A stretch of 64,000 bases of DNA, taken from NCBI GenBank assembly GCA_965116395.1, contig OZ220684.1:2170001-2234000 (forward strand), in the 5' to 3' direction. The DNA comes from Bin5 sp965116395 (lineage in GTDB: Bacteria; Chloroflexota; Anaerolineae; Caldilineales; Caldilineaceae). The number at the start of each line of letters is the position of its first letter. Position 1 is the first letter of the stretch. Under the pieces are notes generated by a model. It had not been told where the DNA came from. It made no database searches and saw nothing but the letters and a program-made list of their open reading frames with translations. Both the position numbers and the translations under genes were made by a program. This document shows, one piece after another, positions 18,274 to 26,895 of the stretch.

Positions 18274-18606
18274 CTACTTCTTAGCTACACGCCCTCCCGG
18301 ACCGTCTGGCATCTTCTGCAGGACCACATAGCCTCTCGCAATAACTTCCTGAAAACTCTCGGAAATTCCGTGCCAGTCAAGCACGTCTACCAGAATAGGC
18401 AGGTCGGAATCCTCAAATGCTTCCTTCAGCCGCGCTAGCGTGTGCCGGTCCAATGCCGTAACGCCAACGATCGCGAGGTCGAGGTCGGAATAGTCCTTTG
18501 CAGAACATGTCACGCGCGAACCGAAAACGCGCACTTCGCAAGCCGGCACGTGTTCCGCCAGAATCTGCTTCACCGTTTTGAGGTGATTTGGGCTCAGGTC
18601 AATCAT
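18274..18606 (-). CDS. mntA: MntA-type nucleotidyltransferase antitoxin
   Basis: The 110-residue minimal nucleotidyltransferase carries GSRVTCSAKDYSDLD, an exact GSx10DxD motif; the two Asp bind Mg2+ and nucleotide. In characterised HepT-MntA pairs this enzyme AMPylates a tyrosine of the HEPN toxin and silences it. Its ATG overlaps the last codons of hepT (8 bp overlap), so both proteins are coupled in translation. The third catalytic Asp is probably in LVDVLDW near residue 78. The C-terminus ends in a basic tail. Confidence 0.9.
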   Translation of the reverse strand: MIDLSPNHLKTVKQILAEHVPACEVRVFGSRVTCSAKDYSDLDLAIVGVTALDRHTLARLKEAFEDSDLPILVDVLDWHGISESFQEVIARGYVVLQKMPDGPGGRVAKK

Positions 18607-19021
18607 TGTGGGCTTCCAGCACCTTCAGCAGCTGCCGGGCGTCGTGCGTGAACCCTCTCACGGCTTCATAGACTTGCTGGGCCTTCTTGCGGTCATAGAT
18701 ATGGGAGGTTGTATTCCTTGCGTCGTGATGCCGCATCCAGCGATCGACATCGGAGATAAGTCTATTCGCCGCGGAGAGGCGGTAGAGTTGACGCCTCGTC
18801 ACACCGTCTGCGGTTTCGGGGCCGACGTTTGTATTCAGCCAGCGCGCCATCAGTTTCCAGGAGAGCTCGTAGGTTATCTCAAAGTGCTTTACGACGCCGG
18901 CGCGAATGCCGATGCGCTCGATTTCGCTCAACCGTCCCATGCGGGCATCATCTTCGCTGGCTGTCAGCAGTTCATCCAGCGCTTCGATCGAGTCTCTCAG
19001 ATTGTCCAGATGAAGAGGCAT
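18599..19021 (-). CDS. hepT: HEPN RNase toxin HepT (nucleotidyltransferase substrate-binding family)
   Basis: A 140-residue helical protein of the HI0074/HEPN type. ARNTTSHIYD gives R102-x4-H107-x-Y109, the exact Rx4HxY signature of HepT toxins; Arg and His form the RNase site and the Tyr is the residue AMPylated by MntA. The frame is open to 19084, but the ATG at 19021 (MPLHLDNL) gives the normal family length. It is first in an operon hepT-mntA-DUF4268. By analogy it is an RNase toxin acting in stress or phage defence. Confidence 0.9.
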   Translation of the reverse strand: MPLHLDNLRDSIEALDELLTASEDDARMGRLSEIERIGIRAGVVKHFEITYELSWKLMARWLNTNVGPETADGVTRRQLYRLSAANRLISDVDRWMRHHDARNTTSHIYDRKKAQQVYEAVRGFTHDARQLLKVLEAHND

Positions 19022-19071
19022 GATCTGTCCATAGCAACTGAGTCGTTCCCGGACCAGATGAGCCTGGCCCC

Positions 19072-19455
19072 AAAAGTTGGACAACGAGCTAAGGCATATA
19101 GTGAAGCAATTTCCCCAGCAGGTGGACGGGAAGTTGAATTCTCAATAAGCGGCGACGACACGTACCTGCATTGTTGAAGCGCATCCCGCCTCCAACTCCC
19201 ACCTCATCCCCGCCACGCCTCTGCCGCGGCCTCCACCTGTCCCGCATCCCATCCCCCATTCGCAACCACCAGCCGGTATCGCTGCGTAATCGTCTCCCCC
19301 GCCTCGAACGCATAAACCTCATCGAACATGAACGCAAAGCTGGCGCAGGCGTACGGCGTCTGGCGCACGAACCACTTGTTGGGATAGCGCAGGTTGGCGG
19401 GATGGTCCAGAAAGGCCAGCGTTGACGCATTGCCGTTGCCGTCGTGGCGGCCCGT
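19072..19455. repeat. Direct repeat, right copy (3' end and flank of PmoA-like gene)
   Basis: Right-hand partner of 17392-17775. It covers the intact 3' end of the PmoA-like gene and about 130 bp beyond it, stopping roughly 50 bp upstream of the hepT start. Confidence 0.8.
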
Positions 19456-20145
19456 GTAGGCCAGCCAAGGTGCCTGCTCGCCCATCGCCTCCGCGCCTTC
19501 GTGCCCTGCCGCGGTGATGACCTCGCCGTTGTCGAACGAGCGCGGCCCCCGCCAGAACAACCCGCCATAACCGGCCAGCGGACGCCCTTCCGTCGTCGGC
19601 GAGCAGATGTGCAGCGTCTCGCCGCGCACATTGCGCAGGCTGGTCGTGAAGTCCAGCGTCCAGTAGCCGGCCTCCGCGTCGACCGTCTCCACCGCAATGC
19701 CCCGCGTCTCGTCGATCCAGTGCTCACCCGCCTGCGTGATCCACGAGAGCTTCTCCGTCGCCGCGAAGCGGTTGTCGTCCACCTCGATCGACTCCCAGCC
19801 GTCATGGCGCTGGCTGCCGTTGTTGGGCAGGTCGACATAGCCCTCGCCGTGGCGGTAGCTGCCCCCGCCCCAGAAGTTCTGGCCGTCCAGGTGGGCGATC
19901 GTCATCTGGATCCCCTTGTGCCACACATGGTCATGCGGGCGGTAGTTGGTGATCAGGTCGCCGGCCAGCGTGTTGACAGGGTGGAAAAACGGTTTGGGCG
20001 ACTCGGACTGGGGCATGTCCGGATCATAGATATAGCGGAACAGCGTAACCGCCTCCCACTTCAATTCAAGCGAAGCAAATCCGGGCGTGCGGTGACTGTG
20101 CGGCGCGGTCTTTTCATTGCGTGTATGGGTAAGAGCGAGAGCCAT
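19204..20145 (-). CDS. PmoA-like family protein (DUF6807)
   Basis: The 313-residue protein has the family hallmarks KPFFHPVNTLAG, ITNYRPHDHVWHKGIQ and NFWGGGSY near the N-terminus and HPANLRYPNKWFVRQ near the C-terminus. Despite the name, DUF6807/PmoA-family proteins are not methane monooxygenase subunits; they are beta-rich proteins found beside dehydrogenases and sugar-catabolism genes, probably acting on carbohydrates. No signal peptide is seen. GAGG precedes the ATG at 20145. The 3' third is duplicated as a pseudogene fragment 1.7 kb downstream. Confidence 0.85.
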   Translation of the reverse strand: MALALTHTRNEKTAPHSHRTPGFASLELKWEAVTLFRYIYDPDMPQSESPKPFFHPVNTLAGDLITNYRPHDHVWHKGIQMTIAHLDGQNFWGGGSYRHGEGYVDLPNNGSQRHDGWESIEVDDNRFAATEKLSWITQAGEHWIDETRGIAVETVDAEAGYWTLDFTTSLRNVRGETLHICSPTTEGRPLAGYGGLFWRGPRSFDNGEVITAAGHEGAEAMGEQAPWLAYTGRHDGNGNASTLAFLDHPANLRYPNKWFVRQTPYACASFAFMFDEVYAFEAGETITQRYRLVVANGGWDAGQVEAAAEAWRG

Positions 20146-20152
20146 GAGACCT

Positions 20153-20193
20153 CAGTGGATAGTGGTTAGTGGATAGTGGTTGGTGGCTGGCGG
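20153..20193. repeat. Degenerate AGTGGATAGTGGTTAGTGG array
   Basis: Five imperfect AGTGG(A/T)TAGTGG units between the PmoA-like gene and gatB, of the same type as the array at 12091. It is followed by the equally recurrent aaaactggaaactaaaaact tract (20227-20246), which runs into the gatB stop region. Confidence 0.7.
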
Positions 20194-20238
20194 TTGGGTC
20201 CAAAGCGCCCCGGGTGGGGCGTCACTAAAAACTGGAAA

Positions 20239-21714
20239 CTAAAAACTATCAAGCATTTCCTGCAGCCGCTGACGCGCCGCCTGCGGGTCCGCCTTGCCCT
20301 TGGTCGCGCGCATCATCTGGCCCATGAAAAAGCCGAACAGCTTCTTCTCGCCGCCGCGGTAGCGGGCCAGCTCGTCCGGGTTGCTGTCAAAGGCATCCTG
20401 CACCGCCGCGTCAATGACCGACGTATTGCTGACCATCGCCAGCCCTTCCCGTTCGACAACCGACTGCGGATCGTCTCCGCTCGTGTACATCGACTCCAGC
20501 ACCTTCTTGCCGGTGTTGGCGTTGATCTCTCGCGCATCCACCATCTGCACCAGCGCGGCCAGCTGCTGCGGCTGCACCCGCGTATCCGCGATCTGCCGCA
20601 AGTCCTGGCCCTCGCCGTCGGCGTAGAGCAGGCGGAACAGTTCATCCGTGATCCAGTTGGCCATGCGCTGCGGTTTGCCGTCCTCCTGGCCGTACGCGTC
20701 CACCGCGGCTTCGAAATAGTCGGCCACCGCCTTCTCGCTGGTGATGGCGCCTGCATCCGCCGGCCGCAGATCCCACGTCTGCCGGTAGCGCTGCTCCTTC
20801 GCGTCCGGCAGCTCGGGCAACGTGCGCGCCTCCTCCTCCACCCACTGCCGGTCGACCACCAGCGGCGGCAGATCCGGCTCGGGGAAATAGCGGTAGTCCT
20901 CGCTGCTCTCCTTCGAGCGTTGCAGCACCGTGCGCTGGCGGTTCTCGTCCCAGCCCATATTCACCTGCTCGATCACGCCGCCGCTGTTCAGCACATCCGC
21001 CTGGCGCTCGGCCTCGTAGGCGATGGCGTTGCGCACCGCGCGCAGGCTGTTGAGATTCTTCACCTCCACCTTCGTGCCGAGTTCATCGCGCGCGGCCTGC
21101 TCCGGCGTGCGCACGCTGATATTGGGCTCGCAGCGCAGCGCGCCCTCCTCCATGTTGCCGCTGTTGACGCCCAGATAGCGCAGGATCGAGCGCAGTTTTG
21201 TCAGGAACGCGTAGGCCTCGTCCGCGCTGGCAATGTCGGCCTCGGTGACAATCTCCATCAGCGGCATACCGGCTCGGTTCAGGTCCACTAGCGTATGCAG
21301 CCCTGCATGCGTGTTCTTGCCCGTATCCTCTTCCAGATGGGCGCGGTGGACGCGGATGCGTTTGACGCCGCCGTCGGGCAGCTCGATCTCCACCCAGCCG
21401 TTGCGGCACAGCGGCAGCTCGTATTGCGAGATCTGATAGCCCTTTGGCAGGTCCGGGTAATGGTAATTCTTGCGCGCAAAGACCGCCGTCTCCGCGATCT
21501 CGCAGTTGAGCGCCAGCCCCGTGCGGATCGTTGCCTCGACCGCGGCGCGGTTGCTCACCGGCAGCGCGCCCGGCAGGCCCAGACAGACCGGGCAGGTGTG
21601 CGTATTGGGCGGCGCGCCCTGATAGTCTGCGCTGCAGCGGCAGAACATCTTCGTCTTCGTCAACAGCTGCGCGTGGACTTCCATACCCACGACGACGTTG
21701 TATTCCTGTGTCAA
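20239..21714 (-). CDS. gatB: Asp-tRNA(Asn)/Glu-tRNA(Gln) amidotransferase subunit B
   Basis: GatB is recognised from VVVGMEVHAQLLTKTKMFC at the N-terminus, NTHTCPVCLGLPGALPV (zinc-site cysteines) and GYQISQYELPL, MEEGALRCEPNIS and DYRYFPEPDLPP, followed by the C-terminal YqeY-like helical tail. With GatA and GatC it converts Glu-tRNA(Gln) or Asp-tRNA(Asn) to the correct amide. The frame is open to 21828, overlapping the M28 gene stop, but a TTG at 21714 with AGAGGA 8 bases upstream gives the standard 491-residue length, so I chose it. gatA and gatC are not in the window. Confidence 0.95.
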   Translation of the reverse strand: MTQEYNVVVGMEVHAQLLTKTKMFCRCSADYQGAPPNTHTCPVCLGLPGALPVSNRAAVEATIRTGLALNCEIAETAVFARKNYHYPDLPKGYQISQYELPLCRNGWVEIELPDGGVKRIRVHRAHLEEDTGKNTHAGLHTLVDLNRAGMPLMEIVTEADIASADEAYAFLTKLRSILRYLGVNSGNMEEGALRCEPNISVRTPEQAARDELGTKVEVKNLNSLRAVRNAIAYEAERQADVLNSGGVIEQVNMGWDENRQRTVLQRSKESSEDYRYFPEPDLPPLVVDRQWVEEEARTLPELPDAKEQRYRQTWDLRPADAGAITSEKAVADYFEAAVDAYGQEDGKPQRMANWITDELFRLLYADGEGQDLRQIADTRVQPQQLAALVQMVDAREINANTGKKVLESMYTSGDDPQSVVEREGLAMVSNTSVIDAAVQDAFDSNPDELARYRGGEKKLFGFFMGQMMRATKGKADPQAARQRLQEMLDSF

Positions 21715-21827
21715 TTGCGGCGTCCTCTCGGTGAATCCGTGTGCTTCAATTCTTCCATCAACATCTCTGCTGGGTTCCAGTCCGCCTGCATGGTCTTCAC
21801 CTGGAGATGGCATGACCAGCATCGACA

Positions 21828-22853
21828 TTACACATCTTCAAGGGAGGCAAGCAGGACCAGGACCAGCGCCGCCGTGTCTCCCAGCAGCACCGGATTGATG
21901 AACTCAATCGTGTCGTCGCGGGTGTTGATGCGTGACATGTCGTTGCCGGAGAAACTAATAACCGGAATCTCGGCGGAGTACCTGAAAGGGACATGATCGC
22001 TACCGCTGTAACCCTCGGTGATGCTCGTATAGGACACTCCCTCTCTGCTGGCGACTACTGATACATGACTAGTCAACCATCTGTCGCCCGGTCCCCGTAG
22101 AAATGTGCCGGATCCCACTGAATCCAGGTTGATCATGATCTTGATGTCGTCCGACTCTTCTTCGGTCAACTGGTCCACGTAATGCCAACTGCCGCTCATT
22201 CCGGTTTCCTCTGAACCAAAGGCGATAATCCGCAGTGTGAACGGAAAAACCGATACCATCTGGCTCGACCAGGGCGGTTGCGCCAATCTCTCTGCCAGCG
22301 CCAGCAGCACGCCTACTCCGGAAGCGTTATCGTTGGCGCCCACTGAGTTTCGTACCGTGTCGTAGTGCGCTCCCAGGATGACCACGCCTTCACCCTGACC
22401 GGGAAGTTCAAGGATTATGTTGCGGGATCCCCTCCGGAGAGACCCTATCCGTACTTGAAAGTCCTGCATCTCCGGGCTGTATCCGAACTCGGTAAAGCGG
22501 TCCATCAGGAGCTCTGCGGCCTTCGATTCCTCTGCCGTAGCGCTCTGCCGCCATCCCACTTCTCTCGTCAACTCGCACAGGTGACTGAAAGCGGCAATGG
22601 CAAGAGCCTTACGATCGGCGACGCTGAATCTCGCGGTCGCGGGCGGCGAACCGACATCGGCCAGTGTCTCCTGCGCTACTTCTTCGAGTTCCGCGCAGGA
22701 CGGTCCCGTTGCGACGTATGGTCTTGTACTTGTAGGGCCGTGGGCGAGAAAATGAGCAATCTGGTCATCGATGGGCCTGCAGGCTACCAGCAGAATCGCT
22801 GCGAGAAGGAAAAGCCCTGCCCGGGAAAATCTCTTGAACTTCCACCCAGCCAT
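21828..22853 (-). CDS. M28 family zinc metallopeptidase, lipoprotein
   Basis: A 341-residue protein with a signal helix and lipobox LLVAC, so probably surface-anchored. M28 zinc ligands are visible: GAHYDTV (His), GANDNASGVG (bridging Asp), FGSEETGMSG (catalytic Glu and Glu ligand), MINLDSVG (Asp) and GSDHVPF (final His). Family members are aminopeptidases or carboxypeptidases. It lies upstream of gatB in the same orientation with 113 bp between stop and the chosen gatB start. Its sequence has lower GC than gatB. Confidence 0.9.
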   Translation of the reverse strand: MAGWKFKRFSRAGLFLLAAILLVACRPIDDQIAHFLAHGPTSTRPYVATGPSCAELEEVAQETLADVGSPPATARFSVADRKALAIAAFSHLCELTREVGWRQSATAEESKAAELLMDRFTEFGYSPEMQDFQVRIGSLRRGSRNIILELPGQGEGVVILGAHYDTVRNSVGANDNASGVGVLLALAERLAQPPWSSQMVSVFPFTLRIIAFGSEETGMSGSWHYVDQLTEEESDDIKIMINLDSVGSGTFLRGPGDRWLTSHVSVVASREGVSYTSITEGYSGSDHVPFRYSAEIPVISFSGNDMSRINTRDDTIEFINPVLLGDTAALVLVLLASLEDV

Positions 22854-22915
22854 CGCACCCTGCCTTATTGGAGTTTTCCAGCGCTGGAGAGCCTTGCCTT
22901 AATACCTTCTATATG

Positions 22916-23201
22916 GTAACTACTCAGCCGCAACTGATACGCGACCCTGAATGAGGCGAGCAAAGGTGTTCATTCTCTCCTCATGATTGTCATATGGGCG
23001 GTCGGCCGCAAGCGGCCTCCCTTGTGCAGGGGCTGCGCCCCCGCAACGCCCCCCTACAAAACCATCCCTCACCGACCGTGTGCATTCTTCGCAACCTGTC
23101 GGCTGGCGAGCATGGCGGCGGCTGTATACCAGTTGCGTCACCAAGAGCCTGAATGGTTCCAGGGATGACTGGCTGGTCAACTGCTGTGGCTTAGTAGTTA
23201 C
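22916..23201. mobile_element. MITE copy 2 (286 bp)
   Basis: Bounded by gtaactactcagccgcaact and gtggcttagtagttac, inverted repeats of about 15 bp. It holds the shared core with the ggccgcaagcggcc hairpin and the GC-rich caggggctgcgcccccg segment. The flanking octamers (tctatatg, gaattccg) do not match, so no target duplication is retained here. Confidence 0.8.
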
Positions 23202-23602
23202 GAATTCCGAATGAACGAACACCTTATCCATCTGGTAAAATTGAGCCTCTTACCAGGAAACCAGCAAAGATAGGTGTCCGATGATGAGTGCCATTGGGGG
23301 CAAGCACAGATATTATTATAGGTGACCGTTCCCCTTTTGCACGCCATCATAGCATAGGGCCAATTCCGGAACAAAAGAAAACCGTATTCACCCCGTTTCC
23401 ACTGCAGGGTGACCGCGACTTCCGGCCCTTTATTGACACAGTCCATCCCCCCTGCTACCATAACCACATGATCGGCGGTCCCACTGAAATTCGCACGCAC
23501 ACAACGCCCCTAGCGGACTGATATTTCCCTGCAATGATCTTCCGCCGATCCCCCCATCGCGCCACAGACTCCTCTCGAGCAAGGGCGCATTTCACCTCAA
23601 TC
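23202..23602. other. Intergenic region without recognisable feature
   Basis: About 400 bp between MITE copy 2 and the lytic transglycosylase gene. Only short unsupported ORFs; no tRNA, repeat or clear promoter was recognised. It presumably carries the promoter of the gene at 23603. Confidence 0.5.
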
Positions 23603-26326
23603 ATGTCAAGCGCCCAATTACATCGATCACAGTTAAGGCTGGCGCTCTCCCTTTCGATTCTGATTCCGCTCGCCCTGCTACTCACCGCCTGCGGAAACAG
23701 AAACGCGACCGCCACTGCCGCCGCCAACCTGTCAGCGCAGACCGAAACACCCATACCTCCCGCCGCCAGCCCGCCCGCGCCGGCCGCAACGCCCAGTCCT
23801 GCCGCCAATGACACCGCAACAGCCACCCGCGCCGCCGCACCGGCTCCGTCATCAACGCCAGCGGCACAGTCGAACAGCTTAGCCCCCCGTCAGCGGGTCA
23901 CGGTTGAGCCATTCGCGCCGGCATCCCCCTTGCAGCAGGCGGTCTGGTTCCACGAGGTCGGCGACTACAGCCAGGAGCAGCGCCTGCTCAGAACGCTGCT
24001 GGCCGACCCCCAGATAACGCTGGCCCAGCAGCAGGAAGCACGCTACCAACTCGCTCTCTCCTTTCTCGCCGACGAACAGCCGGTGTCCGCCGCCAACGTG
24101 CTGGACCAGTTTTCGCTCCAGGCCGGCTCCCTGCCGGCAGATGACCCCCGCCGCAGCCGCACCGTTTTCCTGCGCGCCGAGGCGCTGGCCCGTGTGGGCC
24201 GCAACGCCGAAGCCGTCGCCGCCTACGAAGCTTTCCTGCAGCAGCACCCTCACGTTACCAGTGTCGTCGCAGAGCGTATCGCCGATGCCTGGCTCGCGGC
24301 CGGCGACTGGCCGCAGGCCGCCAACGCGTTGCGCCGGGCCGCCGACCATGCCGCCAACAACTGGGAAAAAGTTCGCCTTCTCGACCGGCTGGCCGGCACT
24401 CTCGAGGGCAATGGCCGCTGGAGCCAGGCCGCCTCTGTCTACGATGAAATCCTTGCCGCGACCGAGACGCAAGCGGAAGAGCGTAACCGGGACGACGTAG
24501 AATTCGATCAAATCCTCGGCTACAGAATATGGAACGTCCACCGGGCCAGCTATCTGTACCGCGCCGGAATCGCCTACGCAACCGCCGGCGATGAGGAAGC
24601 CGCTATCGTCCGCTGGCGTCTGGCCCTGGACGAAGATCCGGAGAGCAACTCCGCCTACCAGGCCCTCATCCAACTGGTGAACCGCGACGTACCCGTAGAC
24701 CTCTTTGTACGCGGGCAGGTCGACCTGTTTGCCCAAGCCTACTTCCCTGCCATCAACGCCTATGACAGATTCCTTCAGGAAGCGCCGCAGGATGACCGCG
24801 CCGGGCAGGCCTGGTTGGGGCTTGGCCGCGCCCATATGGAGCTGGGACAGTGGGACGAGGCCATCCGCGCCCTGGAACAGGTGATGAACTGGTATCCCGA
24901 CTGCCCCTGTTTCAGCGATGCCTGGTTCACTCGCGCCCAGCTGGCCAATGCGCAGGGCTCGCCCGGTGCCGCCCGGCGCATCTATCGCACCTTCGCCAGG
25001 GATCACGCTGACCACCCGTTCGCCCCCGAAGCCCTCTGGCGAAGCGCGCTTTCCGCCATCGGCGCCGGCCGCGGCCTCGATACCGGCTCTGCAGGCCGCG
25101 CCGAGAGCTCAGCCGAATTCTTGGTTGAGGCCGTGTCTGACCTGCTGACGCTGGTGGACAGCTTCCCGGACAGCGCCCGCGCGCCCGATGCGTTGGCCGT
25201 GCTGGGGATCGGCGCCTTTACCTACGGTCATGTCGGGCTGGCTGCCACCGGCTTTGAACGTCTGCTGGCCGACTATCCCGGTGTGCGGACGGGCACATCA
25301 ACCTATTGGCTGGGTCGCGCCCGTTACGCCCAGGGCGAGCAAGACGCGGCCCAGGTCCTGTGGCAGTCGCTCGCCGCCCAAGAGCCGGAAACATATTACG
25401 GCGTGCTGGCCGCTGCCGAACTGACGCCGCCGGGCAATCCGGGGCAGGACATCATCCCCCGCATGGATGCCATGACCGCGGCCGCGCTGCCCAACGACGA
25501 CGGCAGCCGCGCCTACGCCGAAAACTGGCTCAAGACGTGGCACGACGCGCCCGAAACGACCGCTGCCGGCACCAGCAGCGGCAACTCAGGTCTGCCGCAA
25601 GCCGTAGCCGAAGACCCTGCCCGGATCGGCGGCGCACTGCTGCTGGATCTGGATCTCCGCGCCGAGGGTTTGAAGCTGCTCGAACTGGCGTACTGGCGCT
25701 TCCGCGACGAGCCCGCGGCCCTGTTTCCGCTCATGCTTCACTTCGAAGAACTGGGCGCCAACCGGCTCTCCATCAGCGCCGCTTACCGTCTCATCGAACT
25801 CAGTCAGGTCCAACATACCGCCGATGTGCCCCTCTTTATCCAGCGCGTCGCCTACCCCAGACACTATGCCCACCTCGTCGAAAAGGAAGCCGCAGATTTC
25901 GACATCGATTCCCTGCTCTTCTACAGTCTCATCCTTCAGGAGAGCCTCTTCGAGCCGCCCGCCCGCTCCTTTGCCGGCGCCCACGGCCTGACCCAGATCA
26001 TCCCCACCACCGGCGCAGAGATCGCGCAGCGCCTCAACTATCCCAACTACTCCACCGGCCTGCTAAACCGTCCCTTCGTCAACGTTCGCTTCGGCGCGTA
26101 CTACCTGCGCTGGGTACGGGATTACGCGCACGAAAACCCCGTCGCCGCCCTCGCCGGTTACAACGCCGGCCCCGGCAATGCCCGGGTCTGGTTCGAGCGC
26201 TCCGACTTCGACGAGGCCCTCTTCATCGAGCGCATCCCTTACAGCGAGACCCGCCTTTATCTGCAGCGCATCCTGACGCATTATGCGCATTATCTGCGGA
26301 TATATGGGGGTACTAGTTTTCAGTAG
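23603..26326 (+). CDS. Lytic transglycosylase (SLT domain) lipoprotein with TPR repeats
   Basis: A 907-residue secreted protein. The signal peptide ends in lipobox LLTAC and a Pro/Ala/Thr-rich linker follows to about residue 110. A long array of TPR-like helical pairs fills the middle (for example the units at GQAWLGLGRAHMELGQWDEA). The C-terminal ~150 residues are an SLT domain: SLILQESLF with the catalytic Glu, AHGLTQIIPTTG and AALAGYNAGPGNARVW. It cleaves the MurNAc-GlcNAc bond of peptidoglycan, resembling Slt70 with its helical superhelix. The ATG at 23603 was preferred over the open frame from 23534 because the signal peptide begins there. Confidence 0.93.
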   Translation: MSSAQLHRSQLRLALSLSILIPLALLLTACGNRNATATAAANLSAQTETPIPPAASPPAPAATPSPAANDTATATRAAAPAPSSTPAAQSNSLAPRQRVTVEPFAPASPLQQAVWFHEVGDYSQEQRLLRTLLADPQITLAQQQEARYQLALSFLADEQPVSAANVLDQFSLQAGSLPADDPRRSRTVFLRAEALARVGRNAEAVAAYEAFLQQHPHVTSVVAERIADAWLAAGDWPQAANALRRAADHAANNWEKVRLLDRLAGTLEGNGRWSQAASVYDEILAATETQAEERNRDDVEFDQILGYRIWNVHRASYLYRAGIAYATAGDEEAAIVRWRLALDEDPESNSAYQALIQLVNRDVPVDLFVRGQVDLFAQAYFPAINAYDRFLQEAPQDDRAGQAWLGLGRAHMELGQWDEAIRALEQVMNWYPDCPCFSDAWFTRAQLANAQGSPGAARRIYRTFARDHADHPFAPEALWRSALSAIGAGRGLDTGSAGRAESSAEFLVEAVSDLLTLVDSFPDSARAPDALAVLGIGAFTYGHVGLAATGFERLLADYPGVRTGTSTYWLGRARYAQGEQDAAQVLWQSLAAQEPETYYGVLAAAELTPPGNPGQDIIPRMDAMTAAALPNDDGSRAYAENWLKTWHDAPETTAAGTSSGNSGLPQAVAEDPARIGGALLLDLDLRAEGLKLLELAYWRFRDEPAALFPLMLHFEELGANRLSISAAYRLIELSQVQHTADVPLFIQRVAYPRHYAHLVEKEAADFDIDSLLFYSLILQESLFEPPARSFAGAHGLTQIIPTTGAEIAQRLNYPNYSTGLLNRPFVNVRFGAYYLRWVRDYAHENPVAALAGYNAGPGNARVWFERSDFDEALFIERIPYSETRLYLQRILTHYAHYLRIYGGTSFQ

Positions 26327-26344
26327 TCAGTTCTTAGTTTTTAG

Positions 26345-26636
26345 GTAACTACTAAGCCATCTACAGTGTCTGTCTTGACCAGCCCCTTATCTCTGCCGCC
26401 ATTCAGGCAATCTGATTGCGTATTCGGTTGGCGGCAGCCAGGTTGCTGGAGCGGCACTGCTGGAATGCGCACACAAGGTCGGTGAGCGATGGTTTTGTAG
26501 GGGGCGTTGCGGGGGCGCAGCCCCTGCACAAGGGAGGGCCGAAGGCCCGACCGCCCATAATACAAACATGAGGAGTGAGAGAAAACTCTTGCTGACCTCG
26601 TTCAGAGTTGCGAATCAGTTGCGGCTTAGTAGTTAC
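26345..26636. mobile_element. MITE copy 3 (292 bp, inverted orientation)
   Basis: Begins gtaactactaagcc and ends ggcttagtagttac, a perfect 14-bp inverted repeat. Flanking octamers are gtttttag and gttcttag (7 of 8 identical), consistent with an aged 8-bp target duplication. The core hairpin segment is in the opposite orientation to copies 1, 2, 5 and 6. Confidence 0.85.
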
Positions 26637-26895
26637 GTTCTTAGTGGTGAGTGGACCTTTTGCCGGGAGGCACTGAGGACTGCCGATGGACTGTGGCTCA
26701 GCAGTTGCGGTTCAGCGATTCGGGGGGGACGTTTCGTTCGAGCCAGAACAATCGAAGGGAACGAGCGACGATTCAGCTTGGGAGATGTCATGGCGTTCTC
26801 CTCTGGTCAGGATGACCTGATAGGGAAAGCCGAGGGCATCAACGAGGAGTTGGACAGGTCGGTTTCGTTCGACGGTACGGCAATGGCCGGGTCTG

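Noticed and set aside
20176..21291. Plus-strand ORF of 371 codons opposite gatB
   Set aside because: Antisense shadow; Arg/Leu/His-rich product with no features, while GatB motifs are clear on the minus strand.
21715..21828. Longer GatB start at 21828
   Set aside because: The extra 38 codons have no similarity to the GatB N-terminus and overlap the M28 gene stop, while TTG at 21714 has a well-placed ribosome site and gives family length.
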